From Desulfobulbus sp. (GTDB taxonomy: Bacteria > Desulfobacterota > Desulfobulbia > Desulfobulbales > Desulfobulbaceae), in assembly GCA_011051875.1 (NCBI GenBank), contig DRKI01000167.1:1-39706 (forward strand): 39,706 bases of DNA, in the 5' to 3' direction. Position numbers and translations under genes: made by a program. Each line of letters begins with the position of its first letter. Position 1 is the first letter of the stretch. The notes beneath the pieces are model-generated. The model did not search any database. It saw only the letters and a program-made list of their open reading frames with translations, and was not told where the DNA came from. Shown piece by piece: positions 1 through 8,530 of the stretch.

Positions 1-218
1 GCGCCGCACTCCCTGGCCGCGCCCACGCACTCGTCCACGGTGAGCATCTGCTCCATGATCTCGCGCGGCTGGTTGATCTTGCCGCATCCCTTGCAGTGGA
101 GGTTGCAGAGAAAAAGGGGCTCGAGCATCAGGACCAGGGGGAATTTTTCCGTTCTCCTGAGCAGCCGGCCGATGATATACGCACCGATGCGTCGTTTCTG
201 TAACGCGGGGATACCCAT
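1..218 (-). CDS. hpnH: HpnH, hopanoid radical SAM protein (N-terminal part, cut by window edge)
   Basis: Only the first 72 codons are inside the window. HpnH is a radical SAM enzyme that joins a 5'-deoxyadenosyl radical to hopene, giving adenosylhopane, the first step of extended hopanoid side chains. The radical SAM cluster ligands are visible as Cx3Cx2C at residues 38, 42 and 45 (CNLHCKGCGK), with the GCGK continuation typical of HpnH rather than other SPASM-like enzymes. The N-terminus beginning MGIPALQKRR also matches the family style. The ATG has no clear ribosome binding site. It lies 112 bp downstream of the DUF116 gene on the same strand and is probably the third gene of an ispH-DUF116-hpnH transcript. 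Confidence 0.9.
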   Translation of the reverse strand, partial: MGIPALQKRRIGAYIIGRLLRRTEKFPLVLMLEPLFLCNLHCKGCGKINQPREIMEQMLTVDECVGAARECG

Positions 219-330
219 GATAAAATAGTCGCTTGCAGAGGGAAGAGGAAGAGGCTGGAAAACCAGGGGCCAGCGCCACCGCCCCCGGCCGGGCCGCAGC
301 CGAAAGCGAAGGCAAACCCGGCTAGCCCGG

Positions 331-1233
331 CTAGCCCGCCCGGGTCGTTTTCTTTTCCCGGGCTGGCTGCCCGCCCTTGACCAGGCGCATCTTGTCCAGG
401 TCCACGGGCCGGTTTTCCGGGTACCAGCGGGGATCCATGAATCTGCGGATGGCCTGTTCAAGGACGTCGAGGGGTACGTTGGTATCGAGGCAGGGCCCGT
501 GCGGCCGCAGGTTGAGGACACCGAATACCGGCAGGGGGTAGGTATCCTGGATGCCGCTGGCCAGGTCCCGTTCGCAGGCCACGGCCAGGATCATCCTGGG
601 CCGGCGCTGGACCACGATCCGGCGGGCGATGGTGCCGCCGGTGGCGATGGCCAGGTGGATGCCGTAGCGCTCGCTGAGCCCGATCAGGCTGTCGATGGGA
701 CACTTGCCGCACCGTTTGCAGTTATGGATCGAATAGGTGAGCCGCATCTTGCACCTGGAGTTCTGGAGGCAGTGCGGCATGAGCAGGAGCAGCTCTCCGG
801 GCTTGAACCGCTTGTCGGTCCTGCCCACCAGGTCGTTGTTGACCTTGACAAAGGAGGAGCGGACCTTGTCCTTGGGAATACCCAGCAGCTTGCCGACCAG
901 GATCATCAGGGGCAGGAAGAGCTTGATCGTCAGCCCCCGCATCCTGGAAAAAAGCAGCAGCGACCTGGCAAAGAGAATATTGAGCACCAGGCCCACAGTG
1001 GCCCAGATCACCAGCAGAATCAGGCTGCCGACAAGGACACTGAAAATATAGGGGGCCCAGGGATGGATGTTGCGCAGGCCGATGATCGGCAGGATAAGGA
1101 CAAGGAGAAGAAACAGGGTAACCGCGGTGCCGGCGGCGGCCACCAGGCCGATGAACAGGCGTTTCTTGGCCTTGCCCGCCTCCAGGTCCTCCCGGTCAAA
1201 TTCCTGGACCGTGGTGAGTTTGATTTCTTTCAT
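331..1233 (-). CDS. DUF116 membrane protein with cysteine cluster
   Basis: 300 residues. The N-terminal third has two strongly hydrophobic segments (roughly residues 26-52 and 62-92). A soluble domain follows with the DUF116 hallmark PHCLQ...C and then a CKRCGKC cysteine cluster near residues 155-180, which could bind a metal or Fe-S centre. The biochemical function of DUF116 is not established as far as I know. It starts 3 bp after the ispH stop codon and a GGAAA stretch inside the ispH end can serve as ribosome binding site, so it is translationally linked to ispH. Placement between an isoprenoid enzyme and hpnH suggests a role in isoprenoid or hopanoid supply, but that is inference. Confidence 0.85.
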   Translation of the reverse strand: MKEIKLTTVQEFDREDLEAGKAKKRLFIGLVAAAGTAVTLFLLLVLILPIIGLRNIHPWAPYIFSVLVGSLILLVIWATVGLVLNILFARSLLLFSRMRGLTIKLFLPLMILVGKLLGIPKDKVRSSFVKVNNDLVGRTDKRFKPGELLLLMPHCLQNSRCKMRLTYSIHNCKRCGKCPIDSLIGLSERYGIHLAIATGGTIARRIVVQRRPRMILAVACERDLASGIQDTYPLPVFGVLNLRPHGPCLDTNVPLDVLEQAIRRFMDPRWYPENRPVDLDKMRLVKGGQPAREKKTTRAG

Positions 1234-1236
1234 CGC

Positions 1237-2175
1237 TCATGTTTCCTGGAGGGCGAAATCCGGCAGTTCGGGCAGCTTGAACCGGGTGTTTTCCTCCGGC
1301 CCGTCCATCTCCCGCACCGTGGACGGTTCCCGTTGCCTCAGCCAGTCGATGACCTCTTCGACAAGGACCTCGGGCGCCGATGCGCCGGCCGTGAGCCCCA
1401 CCCGGCTCACGCCTTCAAGCCAGGCCGGGTCGATCTCATCCCGGTTGTCAATGAGATAGGCCCGGACACCCTGTTTCTCAGCCACCTCCCGCAGCCGGTT
1501 GGAGTTGGAGCTGTTCCGGGAGCCCACGACCAGGAACAGGTCTACCCGGGCTGCAAGCTCACGGACCGCGGTCTGCCTGTTCTGGGTAGCATAACAGATA
1601 TCGGTCCGGTCCGGAATATCGATTTGCGGAAACCTCTCCTTGAGCCGGGCGATCAGGTCGGCGGCGTCATCCATGCTGAGAGTGGTCTGGGTCACGTAAC
1701 CCACCCGTGTCGGGTCCGTGACCCGGAGGTCGGCAATGTCAGCCGCGCTGGAGATGACATGGACCCGGCCCAGTGCCCTGCCGCAGGTGCCCTCCACCTC
1801 AGGGTGATGCCTGTGGCCGATGATGAGGACATCGTAGCCAATCTTGTTGAGCCTGGCCACGCGACGGTGTACCCTGGTCACCAGGGGACAGGTGGCGTCG
1901 ATGACATGCAGGCCCAGCACACGGGCCTGCTCCTCCACGGACCGGGCCACGCCGTGGGCGCTGAAGATAGTGACCGATCCGCCGGGAATATCGTCCAGGG
2001 ACTTGACAAAGACCGCTCCCTTTCGGGCAAGGTTGTTGACGACATACGTGTTATGGACAATCTCGTGCAGCACATACACCGGGCTGCCGTACCTCTCCAG
2101 CGCCCTGTTCACAATGGCGATGGCCCTGTTGACACCGGCGCAGAAACCGCGTGGTTTGGCAAGAATTATTTCCAT
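1237..2175 (-). CDS. ispH: 4-hydroxy-3-methylbut-2-enyl diphosphate reductase (IspH/LytB)
   Basis: 312 residues, the normal length. IspH performs the last step of the MEP pathway, reductive dehydroxylation of HMBPP to IPP and DMAPP, using a [4Fe-4S] cluster in the cytoplasm. The three cluster cysteines are present at C12 (PRGFCAGV), C96 (DATCPLV) and C194 (DICYATQ), as are H41, H74, H124 and the catalytic E126 in HHPEVEGT. The last ~25 residues are a non-conserved tail. It is the first gene of the ispH-DUF116-hpnH group. The upstream ribosome binding site is weak. The only gene of precursor synthesis in the window, it feeds isoprenoids to the hopanoid pathway encoded around it. Confidence 0.97.
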   Translation of the reverse strand: MEIILAKPRGFCAGVNRAIAIVNRALERYGSPVYVLHEIVHNTYVVNNLARKGAVFVKSLDDIPGGSVTIFSAHGVARSVEEQARVLGLHVIDATCPLVTRVHRRVARLNKIGYDVLIIGHRHHPEVEGTCGRALGRVHVISSAADIADLRVTDPTRVGYVTQTTLSMDDAADLIARLKERFPQIDIPDRTDICYATQNRQTAVRELAARVDLFLVVGSRNSSNSNRLREVAEKQGVRAYLIDNRDEIDPAWLEGVSRVGLTAGASAPEVLVEEVIDWLRQREPSTVREMDGPEENTRFKLPELPDFALQET

Positions 2176-2260
2176 CTTTATTCGTACCGTTCTATAGTTA
2201 TTTCCGGTGGATCAGCAGCAGACTGCCGGATAGCGGCACACCGCCGCTTCCGGGTACGCG

Positions 2261-2311
2261 TTTACAATTCCCGAATAATGCCGGGGTAATGGCATCCTGT
2301 GAACGGTTACG
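2261..2311 (+). repeat. Dispersed intergenic repeat, right half (copy E1)
   Basis: The segment aligns with the right third of the full element at 9672-9826: a TTTACAA start, GGGTAATGG in the middle and the terminal GTGAACGGTTACG at 2299-2311. A degenerate left end (CGTACCGTTCTATAG) may lie at 2183-2197 just upstream of ispH, which would make the copy about 130 bp. It sits in the 462-bp gap between ispH and hpnM, in which I see no gene. Confidence 0.6.
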
Positions 2312-2380
2312 CTTCCGGCATCCCCTGGCACAGCCGGGAACCGACCTCCACCTTGCCCCTCCGGGGCGGTTGCCATCACT

Positions 2381-2392
2381 GATAATCATTAT
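2381..2392. promoter_or_regulatory. Fur-like box candidate between ispH and hpnM
   Basis: GATAATCATTAT is a palindromic AT-rich island in GC-rich surroundings and matches the inner hexamers of the Fur consensus. A TATAAA follows at 2423-2428 on the plus strand and could be the -10 of an hpnM promoter, though I find no good -35. Iron control of this locus is only a suggestion. Confidence 0.35.
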
Positions 2393-2434
2393 GCTGATGT
2401 ACCCCATACACGGCAAGATTGGTATAAAAAAAAT

Positions 2435-2592
2435 CGTAGCCGATCACGGGACCTCCAAGTACCCCGGATCAACACAGGACTTGGAAGCGGTTGCAGGGCG
2501 CCACGGCTGTGCGTGATCGGACTTCCCGATTATACACCCCGTCTATCGGGAGGTTCGGGCGCGTCCGGAGGGGGTGCCCTGTGAACACTTAC
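2435..2592 (-). repeat. Dispersed intergenic repeat, full copy (E2)
   Basis: Read on the minus strand this 158-bp stretch aligns end to end with 9672-9826 (plus). Shared blocks include the GGGCACCCC left end, ACGCGCCCG, a central ACGGGGTGTAT, GATCAC-CGCAG, TGCAACC, CAAGTCCT and the right end CCCGTGATCGG-TAC. The two termini form an imperfect inverted repeat (GTGTTCACAGG against CGATCACGGG). The plus-strand end of this copy carries GGAGG 9 nt before an in-frame GTG (2581) that could extend HpnM by 19 residues. Confidence 0.85.
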
Positions 2593-2637
2593 AAAAAAAC
2601 AGCCGGACCAGCGGCACAACATAACAGGATCCACGCC

Positions 2638-3255
2638 ATGAAGCATCTGGTTTTCCCCATTGTCTTTTTCCTTGCCCTCACCATGACGGCATCCTGCCCG
2701 GCCGGCCCGTCTCCCGCGCCCGGCGAGGCGACCCGTGTCATCGAGACACTGAACAGCGCGCTCCTTGACTGCATGAAGAAGGGTGAAGAACTCGGGTTCA
2801 GGGGGCGCTGCGCGCTGCTGGACCCGGTGATGCGCAAGTCGTTCTTCTACGAGTTCATGGTCAGGAAATCCACCGGATCCTTCTGGAAAAAACTGGATCC
2901 CGCCCGGAGGAAGGAACTGCTGGACAGATATATCACCTGGTCGGTGGGCACCTATGCAAACCGTTTTGCCCATTATCGGGGCCAGCGGTTTTCCATCATC
3001 GACAGCCGGCCGCTCCGGGACCGCTACGTCAAGGTGACCTGCCGGATCACAAGGCCGGAGAAAAAGCCCCGTGATCTTAGCTATATCCTTGTCCCCCATG
3101 ACGGGAAATGGATGATCATCGATATCCAGGTCGAAGGCGTGAGCCAGCTCTCCCAGACCAGGTCCCAGTTCAGATCCATACTCAAGAAGGAGGGAATCGA
3201 CGGCCTGCTCAGGATCCTTGACGAAAAGATCGAGAAGCTCGAGGCAAAGGACTGA
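2638..3255 (+). CDS. hpnM: HpnM, MlaC/Ttg2D-family periplasmic lipid-binding protein
   Basis: 205 residues from the chosen ATG, with a hydrophobic signal peptide (residues ~3-18) ending near a TASC sequence that is a poor lipobox, so a periplasmic soluble form is likelier than a lipoprotein. The mature part has the MlaC/toluene-tolerance fold signature: a helical N-terminal half, then the region around YANRFAHYRGQRF and the beta-rich section with YILVPHDGKWMIIDIQVEGVS, where these proteins enclose a phospholipid. HpnM members accompany hopanoid genes and are thought to shuttle hopanoid or other lipid across the periplasm. It is transcribed toward hpnN and the two genes end 60 bp apart. A GTG start at 2581 inside repeat E2 is an alternative. 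Confidence 0.88.
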   Translation: MKHLVFPIVFFLALTMTASCPAGPSPAPGEATRVIETLNSALLDCMKKGEELGFRGRCALLDPVMRKSFFYEFMVRKSTGSFWKKLDPARRKELLDRYITWSVGTYANRFAHYRGQRFSIIDSRPLRDRYVKVTCRITRPEKKPRDLSYILVPHDGKWMIIDIQVEGVSQLSQTRSQFRSILKKEGIDGLLRILDEKIEKLEAKD

Positions 3256-3315
3256 TCCGCCGATCCTCACCGCGGCCGTCCATCCCGGCCCCTGCCATGG
3301 TCCACGGCTGGGGCA

Positions 3316-5976
3316 TCACTGCTTTTCAGCATTCTTTCTCCCGGTCGCGAATGGACCATACAGTTCCAGCCAGGCCGGCAGAACGATCAGGGTACAGACA
3401 ATCATCATGGTGACGCTCAGGGTGAGCAGCCTGCCCATGCTGGCCGTTCCGGCGTGGTGCATGAACGACAGGGTGCCGAAACTCATCACCGTGGTCAGTG
3501 AGCTGAAGAGCACGGCCCGGGCCGTGGAGGTCTCCAGGACATGGGTGAGCCGGCCATGCACCTCCCGTACACGGTGCAGGACATGGATACCGGAATCCAC
3601 CCCGATTCCCAGGAGCAGGGGAACGACGATGATATTGGCGAAATTGAACGGGACGCGCAGGAGCACCGCCGCGGCCACGGTATAGCAGAGGGCCAGCATG
3701 AGTGGCGCCAGCACCAGGAACACCTCGGTCCAGGTCCGCATGGTCAGGCGCAGGAAGAGCCCGATCAGGACAAAGGCCAGGATCGAAGCGTTGCGAAAGG
3801 CCCTGACAATGGTCTGCCCCGCCTTGAGCACGGTCACCGGCTGGTCGGTGGCCGAAGGAGCGATGGCGGTGACCGCGCTGACAAACCGCTCCAGGTTCTG
3901 CCGATCCCTGAGGTCGCGACTCGGAAAGACCTGGATCCGGTACTGGTGATCGGCCGAGACGTAACGGCTGACCAGATCGCGGGGCAACCGGGCCAGGGTG
4001 ACCGGCCGGGCCTCCATCAACCTGTTCAGGCGCCTGATCAGGGCACCGAGATCCGGAAGCAGGGCCTGCTCCAGCCGGTCGAAGATCTCCCTTGCCTGTG
4101 CCGGCCCGGCAAGCCGCTGCTCGATCCCGTGCACACTGTCGGCCAGTGCCGTTACCTTCCCCCGCACCTCCCTGTTCATCCCGTCTTCCGCCAGGCGCCG
4201 GTCCAGGGCCCCGGCAAGGGCGGCCAGGGCTTCCCGATCCCGCCGGTAGCGCTCAGGGGCCGGCATCCTGTCAGCGGCAGGAGCAGGCGGCATGGTCAGG
4301 GCCATGTCCTCGATCAGGGCCAGTTTCTCCTCCTGGCGGGCCGGCACAAAATCATCAATGGTAATGGCCGCGCGCACCTCGGGCAGGGCCCTCAGCCGTC
4401 TGGCAAGCCGCTGCGCCTGCTGCCGGCCCGGGGCCAGGACCGAGATGGTCCAGGGCGTGGCATGGTCATCGGCAAAGAGACGCATGGCGGTCTGCACGGC
4501 CGGCGAGTCCTGGTCTGACATGTTGAAGGGATTGGTATCAAAAGTAATGCGCGGCAGGAGCAGCAGCGAAACCAGGAGGGCCGCGCCGGCCACAGCCAGG
4601 ATGGGCCGCGGATAGCGAACCAGCCAGCGCGCGGCAGAAGCGCCCATGGCCAGGGGCAGGAGCTGTTTCCTCTCTTCGGGTAACAGTGCCATGAGAGCCG
4701 GCAGCACGGTAATGGAGGCGAGAAAGATGAGAAACATGCCGGTACCGGAGATAAGGCCCAGCTCCGAGGCGCCGACATAGGCCGTGGGCACAAAGGCGTA
4801 AAAGCCGATGGCCGTCGATATGGCGCACAGGAGCAGGGTATTGCCGGTTGCCGAGACAGCCTCGGCAATGGCGTCCATGTGTGGCCGGCCCTGGAGGAGC
4901 AACTCCCTGTAGCGGAGAAAGATCTGGATCCCGTAGTCGATTCCCAGGCCGATGAAGAGGACCACGAAGGTGACCGATATCATGTTGAGCTGCCCCACCA
5001 CCAGAATGGCAAAGCCGATGGTCCAGGCAAGGCCCACGGCCAGGGTGAAGAGACCGGCCAGCACAAGGCGCAGGGAGCCCAGTCCCAGGTAGAGCACGAT
5101 ACCCACCAGGACAAAGGAGACCAGCGAGGCGATGGTGATGTCATGGCGCACGCTTCTGAGGTCTTCCCAGTTGATCACCGGCTTGCCGGTGATGCTGATC
5201 CCGGCTCCGAACCGGTCGGCAAGCCGAAGATCCCGCGCTGCCTGGCGGATGGCGGCCACCGCCCGCCCGGCCGGGTGACCCCTGCCCTCCCTGTTCGGCT
5301 GCAGGAGAATGAACTGGTTTCCGGCATCTCCTTCGCGGCCGGTCATGACCAGGGACTGCCAGTCCATGTGGACGGTCCTGCCGGTCCCGACCGCGGAGAA
5401 CACCTGTGCCAGCCGCTCAAAAAGAACGAGAATCCCACTGTTTTCCTCCAGGGACAACTCCTGCCGGTCAACGATCTTCGTGAGCACCGAAAACAGGCCT
5501 GAAAGGGAAAAATCCCTGGACAGCAGTGCCAGGAATGGCTGCATCTCCGCCAGCCGGTCTCCCAGCGCCTCAAGCTGTTCCGTGCTGAGGTAGAGCAGGC
5601 CGTTCCGGGCAAAAAAAGGACCTCCGCCCGGCACGTAGACCGAGTGGAACAGGTTTTTTTCACGGGCCAGGCGCCGGGCGAGCAGATCCCTGGCCTGGCG
5701 GACCTGTTCCTGTGAATCCCCATGCACGACCACGACCACGGTCCCCACCAGCTGCGGAAATTCCTGGTGAAATTTCTTTACGTCCCGGCGAAAGGAAAGC
5801 TTCTCCGAGATCATCTCGGTAAGATCGGTGTTGATCCGGAAATTCCGGGCCGTGAAATAGAGCAGCACCCCTGTACCGCAGAGGATCAGCAGCAGGAGAA
5901 CCAGGCCGTGGCGCTGCACCCATCGCACCCACCAGACCGGCAGGCAGGGAGTATTGTCTCGCAGGCATTTCAGCAT
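3316..5976 (-). CDS. hpnN: HpnN, hopanoid-associated RND/MMPL transporter
   Basis: 886 residues, the usual RND half-length duplication: one TM segment at ~24-41, a periplasmic loop to ~280, a five-helix bundle to ~440, then a second copy ending in another bundle at ~725-875. The characteristic TM4 motifs appear in both halves, GLGIDYG at 343-349 and GIGVDSG near 790. HpnN proteins move hopanoids from the inner to the outer membrane. An upstream in-frame GTG (6013-6015) would add 13 residues, but the ATG at 5976 gives the MLKCLRDN...WVQRHG start typical of the family; neither has a clear ribosome binding site. It follows hpnL by 78 bp on the same strand, so the two are probably cotranscribed. 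Confidence 0.92.
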   Translation of the reverse strand: MLKCLRDNTPCLPVWWVRWVQRHGLVLLLLILCGTGVLLYFTARNFRINTDLTEMISEKLSFRRDVKKFHQEFPQLVGTVVVVVHGDSQEQVRQARDLLARRLAREKNLFHSVYVPGGGPFFARNGLLYLSTEQLEALGDRLAEMQPFLALLSRDFSLSGLFSVLTKIVDRQELSLEENSGILVLFERLAQVFSAVGTGRTVHMDWQSLVMTGREGDAGNQFILLQPNREGRGHPAGRAVAAIRQAARDLRLADRFGAGISITGKPVINWEDLRSVRHDITIASLVSFVLVGIVLYLGLGSLRLVLAGLFTLAVGLAWTIGFAILVVGQLNMISVTFVVLFIGLGIDYGIQIFLRYRELLLQGRPHMDAIAEAVSATGNTLLLCAISTAIGFYAFVPTAYVGASELGLISGTGMFLIFLASITVLPALMALLPEERKQLLPLAMGASAARWLVRYPRPILAVAGAALLVSLLLLPRITFDTNPFNMSDQDSPAVQTAMRLFADDHATPWTISVLAPGRQQAQRLARRLRALPEVRAAITIDDFVPARQEEKLALIEDMALTMPPAPAADRMPAPERYRRDREALAALAGALDRRLAEDGMNREVRGKVTALADSVHGIEQRLAGPAQAREIFDRLEQALLPDLGALIRRLNRLMEARPVTLARLPRDLVSRYVSADHQYRIQVFPSRDLRDRQNLERFVSAVTAIAPSATDQPVTVLKAGQTIVRAFRNASILAFVLIGLFLRLTMRTWTEVFLVLAPLMLALCYTVAAAVLLRVPFNFANIIVVPLLLGIGVDSGIHVLHRVREVHGRLTHVLETSTARAVLFSSLTTVMSFGTLSFMHHAGTASMGRLLTLSVTMMIVCTLIVLPAWLELYGPFATGRKNAEKQ

Positions 5977-6054
5977 ATCAGTTGCCACCGGTGGAAAACT
6001 TCGGAGTCCGGGCACCGGAGAGGGGGTACACGAAGCATTGCCAGGTGTGCCCTG

Positions 6055-7038
6055 TTACCTGTTGCGCTGACGCCACCCGGTCTCCGCCCTGGCCCACCAG
6101 GCAAGACCCGGCAGACCGACCGCAAACTCCCTGAACCGCTTGGCCAGGGCCAGGGCCATGACCTCCTGCGGGGCAAGACCGAGCAACGATCCCACGAGCA
6201 GAAGGCCGCCATCCTGGACGCCCAGGCCGCCGGGAACGACAAAGGCGGCGCTGCGGAAGGCGGTGGCGATACTCTCGAGCACAATGGCCTGGGCCGGCGA
6301 CAGGGGAACGCCGGAAAAATAAAAAAAGAGCCAGTTCTCGCCGGACTTGCTGATCCATCCCAGCAGCCGCCAGAGCAGGCAGAAAAAGAGCTGCGAGCGC
6401 CGGGAGTAGATCTCGTTGATCCTGGCATCCAGGTCGCGGGCATTGCTGACCAGGGTGACGGCCTGTTCCTCTTTCAGTATCCTGCCCAGCTTGCGGGCCG
6501 CGAATCCGAACAGCCCGGCCTTCTGGCTCAGGAAAAAACAACAGAGCACGGCCAGGGCCACGACAAGACCGATCAAGATTCCCGACGTGTCCCGGCTCAG
6601 ACCGGCCTCGAGCAGGAGCAGGGCCAGGCCGAGCAGGGTGAACAGGGCCTGGGTGAGCAGGCCGATGGTGAAGTCAACCATCACCGTTCCGCCGGCCTCG
6701 CCGGACGTCCGGCCGATCCTGTTCACCAGGCGGGCGCGGACGATATGTCCGCCCACCTGGCCAACGGGAAAGAGGGTGTTGACCGATTCCGCCACCCAGC
6801 GGGCCAGGACCAGGTCAACAAAAGGCGGCCTGGTATGCCGGACAAAAAGCTGCCTCCAGCCCCGGGCATCGACCATGATGGGCAGGATGCGGAAGGCCGC
6901 CAACCAGAAAATGTTCCAGCCGACGAGCGTAAAGACAGCGACGATCTCCCCTATCCCGGCGCGGACCAGGAGCCAGGCCAGGAGACCCAGGCCGAGCAGC
7001 GTGCCGGCAATGGTGGTGGCACGAAGTCTCCCTGTCAT
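6055..7038 (-). CDS. hpnL: HpnL-like multi-pass membrane protein (lysylphosphatidylglycerol synthase TM family)
   Basis: 327 residues, mostly membrane-embedded, with about eight hydrophobic helices. It belongs to the UPF0104/LPG-synthase TM family: the SVNTLFPVGQVGGHIVRARL segment near residues 85-104 and the AAFVVPGGLGVQDGG segment near 275-290 are the conserved family loops. Members next to hopanoid genes are called HpnL; the activity is unproven and may be lipid flipping or transfer. The start is set by AGGAG eight bases before the ATG at 7038; an upstream in-frame start would add 28 residues without such a site. It is the first gene of an hpnL-hpnN unit. Confidence 0.85.
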   Translation of the reverse strand: MTGRLRATTIAGTLLGLGLLAWLLVRAGIGEIVAVFTLVGWNIFWLAAFRILPIMVDARGWRQLFVRHTRPPFVDLVLARWVAESVNTLFPVGQVGGHIVRARLVNRIGRTSGEAGGTVMVDFTIGLLTQALFTLLGLALLLLEAGLSRDTSGILIGLVVALAVLCCFFLSQKAGLFGFAARKLGRILKEEQAVTLVSNARDLDARINEIYSRRSQLFFCLLWRLLGWISKSGENWLFFYFSGVPLSPAQAIVLESIATAFRSAAFVVPGGLGVQDGGLLLVGSLLGLAPQEVMALALAKRFREFAVGLPGLAWWARAETGWRQRNR

Positions 7039-7223
7039 GCCTCTCCTGTCAGAACACGGGGTACGGCCCCGGACCGGCCGGAAAAAGAACAGGAAGATTG
7101 CCGCATATCTTCTCCATGGCAAAGAGATTTCCGGTGACCGGCGATACCCGGTGCCCCAAAAAACAGGATGCAGACCGTCGCCGCCCTTGACGGCGATGGC
7201 CTTTTACGGCCATATTGCCAGAT

Positions 7224-7298
7224 CGTACCGGTTCACCGGCACCCCATATATCAGGGAAGCTTGATCAGATGAAGATGGGCTGCCGGTGAACCATTACG
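7224..7298. repeat. Short inverted-repeat form of the dispersed element (E3)
   Basis: Two ends of the dispersed repeat face each other with only 31 bp between them: CGTACCGGTTCACCGGCACCCC-type sequence at 7224-7245 and the matching GGGCTGCCGGTGAACC-ATTACG at 7277-7298. The arms pair almost perfectly over about 20 bp, so the transcript of either strand would form a strong hairpin. It lies in the 364-bp divergent gap between hpnL (minus) and the sulfotransferase gene (plus); apart from it I see nothing coding there. Confidence 0.8.
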
Positions 7299-7402
7299 CC
7301 AGGACAGCACTGCCGGAACCTGATACAGCTGCCCTCCGCCAGAGCGGCATGGCTGGATCAAATTCCGGGTTCCACCCTCAATCTTCCGCCTCCTTTCTGA
7401 CC

Positions 7403-8530
7403 ATGTATCTTCATTACCCGACACTGTTCCGGCTGATACGGCTCTCCTTTTCAAGGAAATACTTCTCGCCGCGGCACGCAACCCTGGTGTTCCTCTTCCT
7501 GGTCCCCTTTTTCATCCTGCGCCTCTTTGTCTGGTGCATGCGCCTGCTGGACCATCTCTTCTTCCCGGCCTTTCGCAGGCAGCCCCTGCACGCCCCCCTG
7601 TACATCATCGGCAACCCGCGCAGCGGCACCACCTTCAGCCACCGGCTGCTGGCCCTGGACGGGCAGTTTGCCTGGTTCAAGCTCTACCACACCATCTTTC
7701 CGGCCATCACCTGCTACAAGCTCTTTGCGCTTGCCGGCCGGGTCGACCGGCTGCTGGGCAGCCCGGGCCGCCGCATCCTGTCGGTTATCAGCAACCGCGG
7801 CTTCAAGGGCTGGGAGACCATCCACCGGACCGGCCCGGAAAAGGCCGAGTCGGACGAGATGCTCTTCATGTTCGCCATGCTCAGCCCGCTGCTGGGCCTG
7901 CTCTTTCCCTTTTTCAGGGAAATGGACGCGGCCATGTTCGTCGACCGGATGCCGGAGCGGGAGCGGAAAAAACTGATGGCCTATTACAAGAGCTGCCTGC
8001 AGCGGCATCTCTATGCCACCGGGCCAGACAAGATCCTGCTGCAGAAGGTGGCGCTCATCGCCGGCCGCCTCGACACCATCCACTCCCTGCTGCCGGACAT
8101 GCGCATCGTCCACCTGGTCCGCCATCCCTACGAGTCGATCCCATCGCTGATTTCCATGTTCGAGGTGACCTGGAAGAGTCTCGCCCCCCGGGCCCGGGAG
8201 AACAACAGGGCCTGCCGGGAACTGGCCGAACTGATCTGCGACTATTACCTGCACCTGCATGAACTGGAAAAGGATTTCCCGGCGGACAGGCTGCTCAAGA
8301 TCCGTTACGAGGAGCTCGTTGCCGATCCGCGGGCCACGGTGCACAGGATCTACCGCGCCTTCGGCATGGAGGTGCGGCCCGATTTCGATTCCCGGCTTGC
8401 AGAGGAAACAGGACGGGCCAGGAAGTACCGGAGCAGGCACCGCTACTCCCTCGAACAGTACGGCCTGAGCCGGGAGATGATCCGCAATCGGCTGCAGCCC
8501 ATCTTCGAGGAATATGCATTTTCCGACTAA
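7403..8530 (+). CDS. Membrane-anchored sulfotransferase family protein
   Basis: 375 residues from the ATG at 7403. A hydrophobic segment at ~28-47 anchors the protein, followed by the PAPS-binding 5'-phosphosulfate loop at 70-77 (GNPRSGTT) and the 3'-phosphate loop (IVHLVRHPYESIPS) near residues 233-246, the two hallmarks of the Sulfotransfer_3 superfamily. It would transfer sulfate from PAPS to a hydroxyl group; the acceptor is unknown. An in-frame ATG 39 codons upstream falls within or next to repeat E3 and is unlikely. Its last bases overlap the end of hpnA: the CTAA at 8527-8530 contains both stop codons. Its place between hpnL and hpnA makes a lipid or hopanoid acceptor worth considering. 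Confidence 0.85.
   Translation: MYLHYPTLFRLIRLSFSRKYFSPRHATLVFLFLVPFFILRLFVWCMRLLDHLFFPAFRRQPLHAPLYIIGNPRSGTTFSHRLLALDGQFAWFKLYHTIFPAITCYKLFALAGRVDRLLGSPGRRILSVISNRGFKGWETIHRTGPEKAESDEMLFMFAMLSPLLGLLFPFFREMDAAMFVDRMPERERKKLMAYYKSCLQRHLYATGPDKILLQKVALIAGRLDTIHSLLPDMRIVHLVRHPYESIPSLISMFEVTWKSLAPRARENNRACRELAELICDYYLHLHELEKDFPADRLLKIRYEELVADPRATVHRIYRAFGMEVRPDFDSRLAEETGRARKYRSRHRYSLEQYGLSREMIRNRLQPIFEEYAFSD

Noticed and set aside
499-2289. 596-codon open frame on the plus strand across the DUF116 and ispH genes
   Set aside because: It is antisense to two well-supported genes; its protein is Gly/Asp/Gln/Pro-rich without domains, as expected for shadows in GC-rich DNA.
2198-2416. 72-codon minus-strand frame between ispH and hpnM
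   Set aside because: No ribosome binding site, no homology, and it runs through the dispersed repeat and the Fur-like box.
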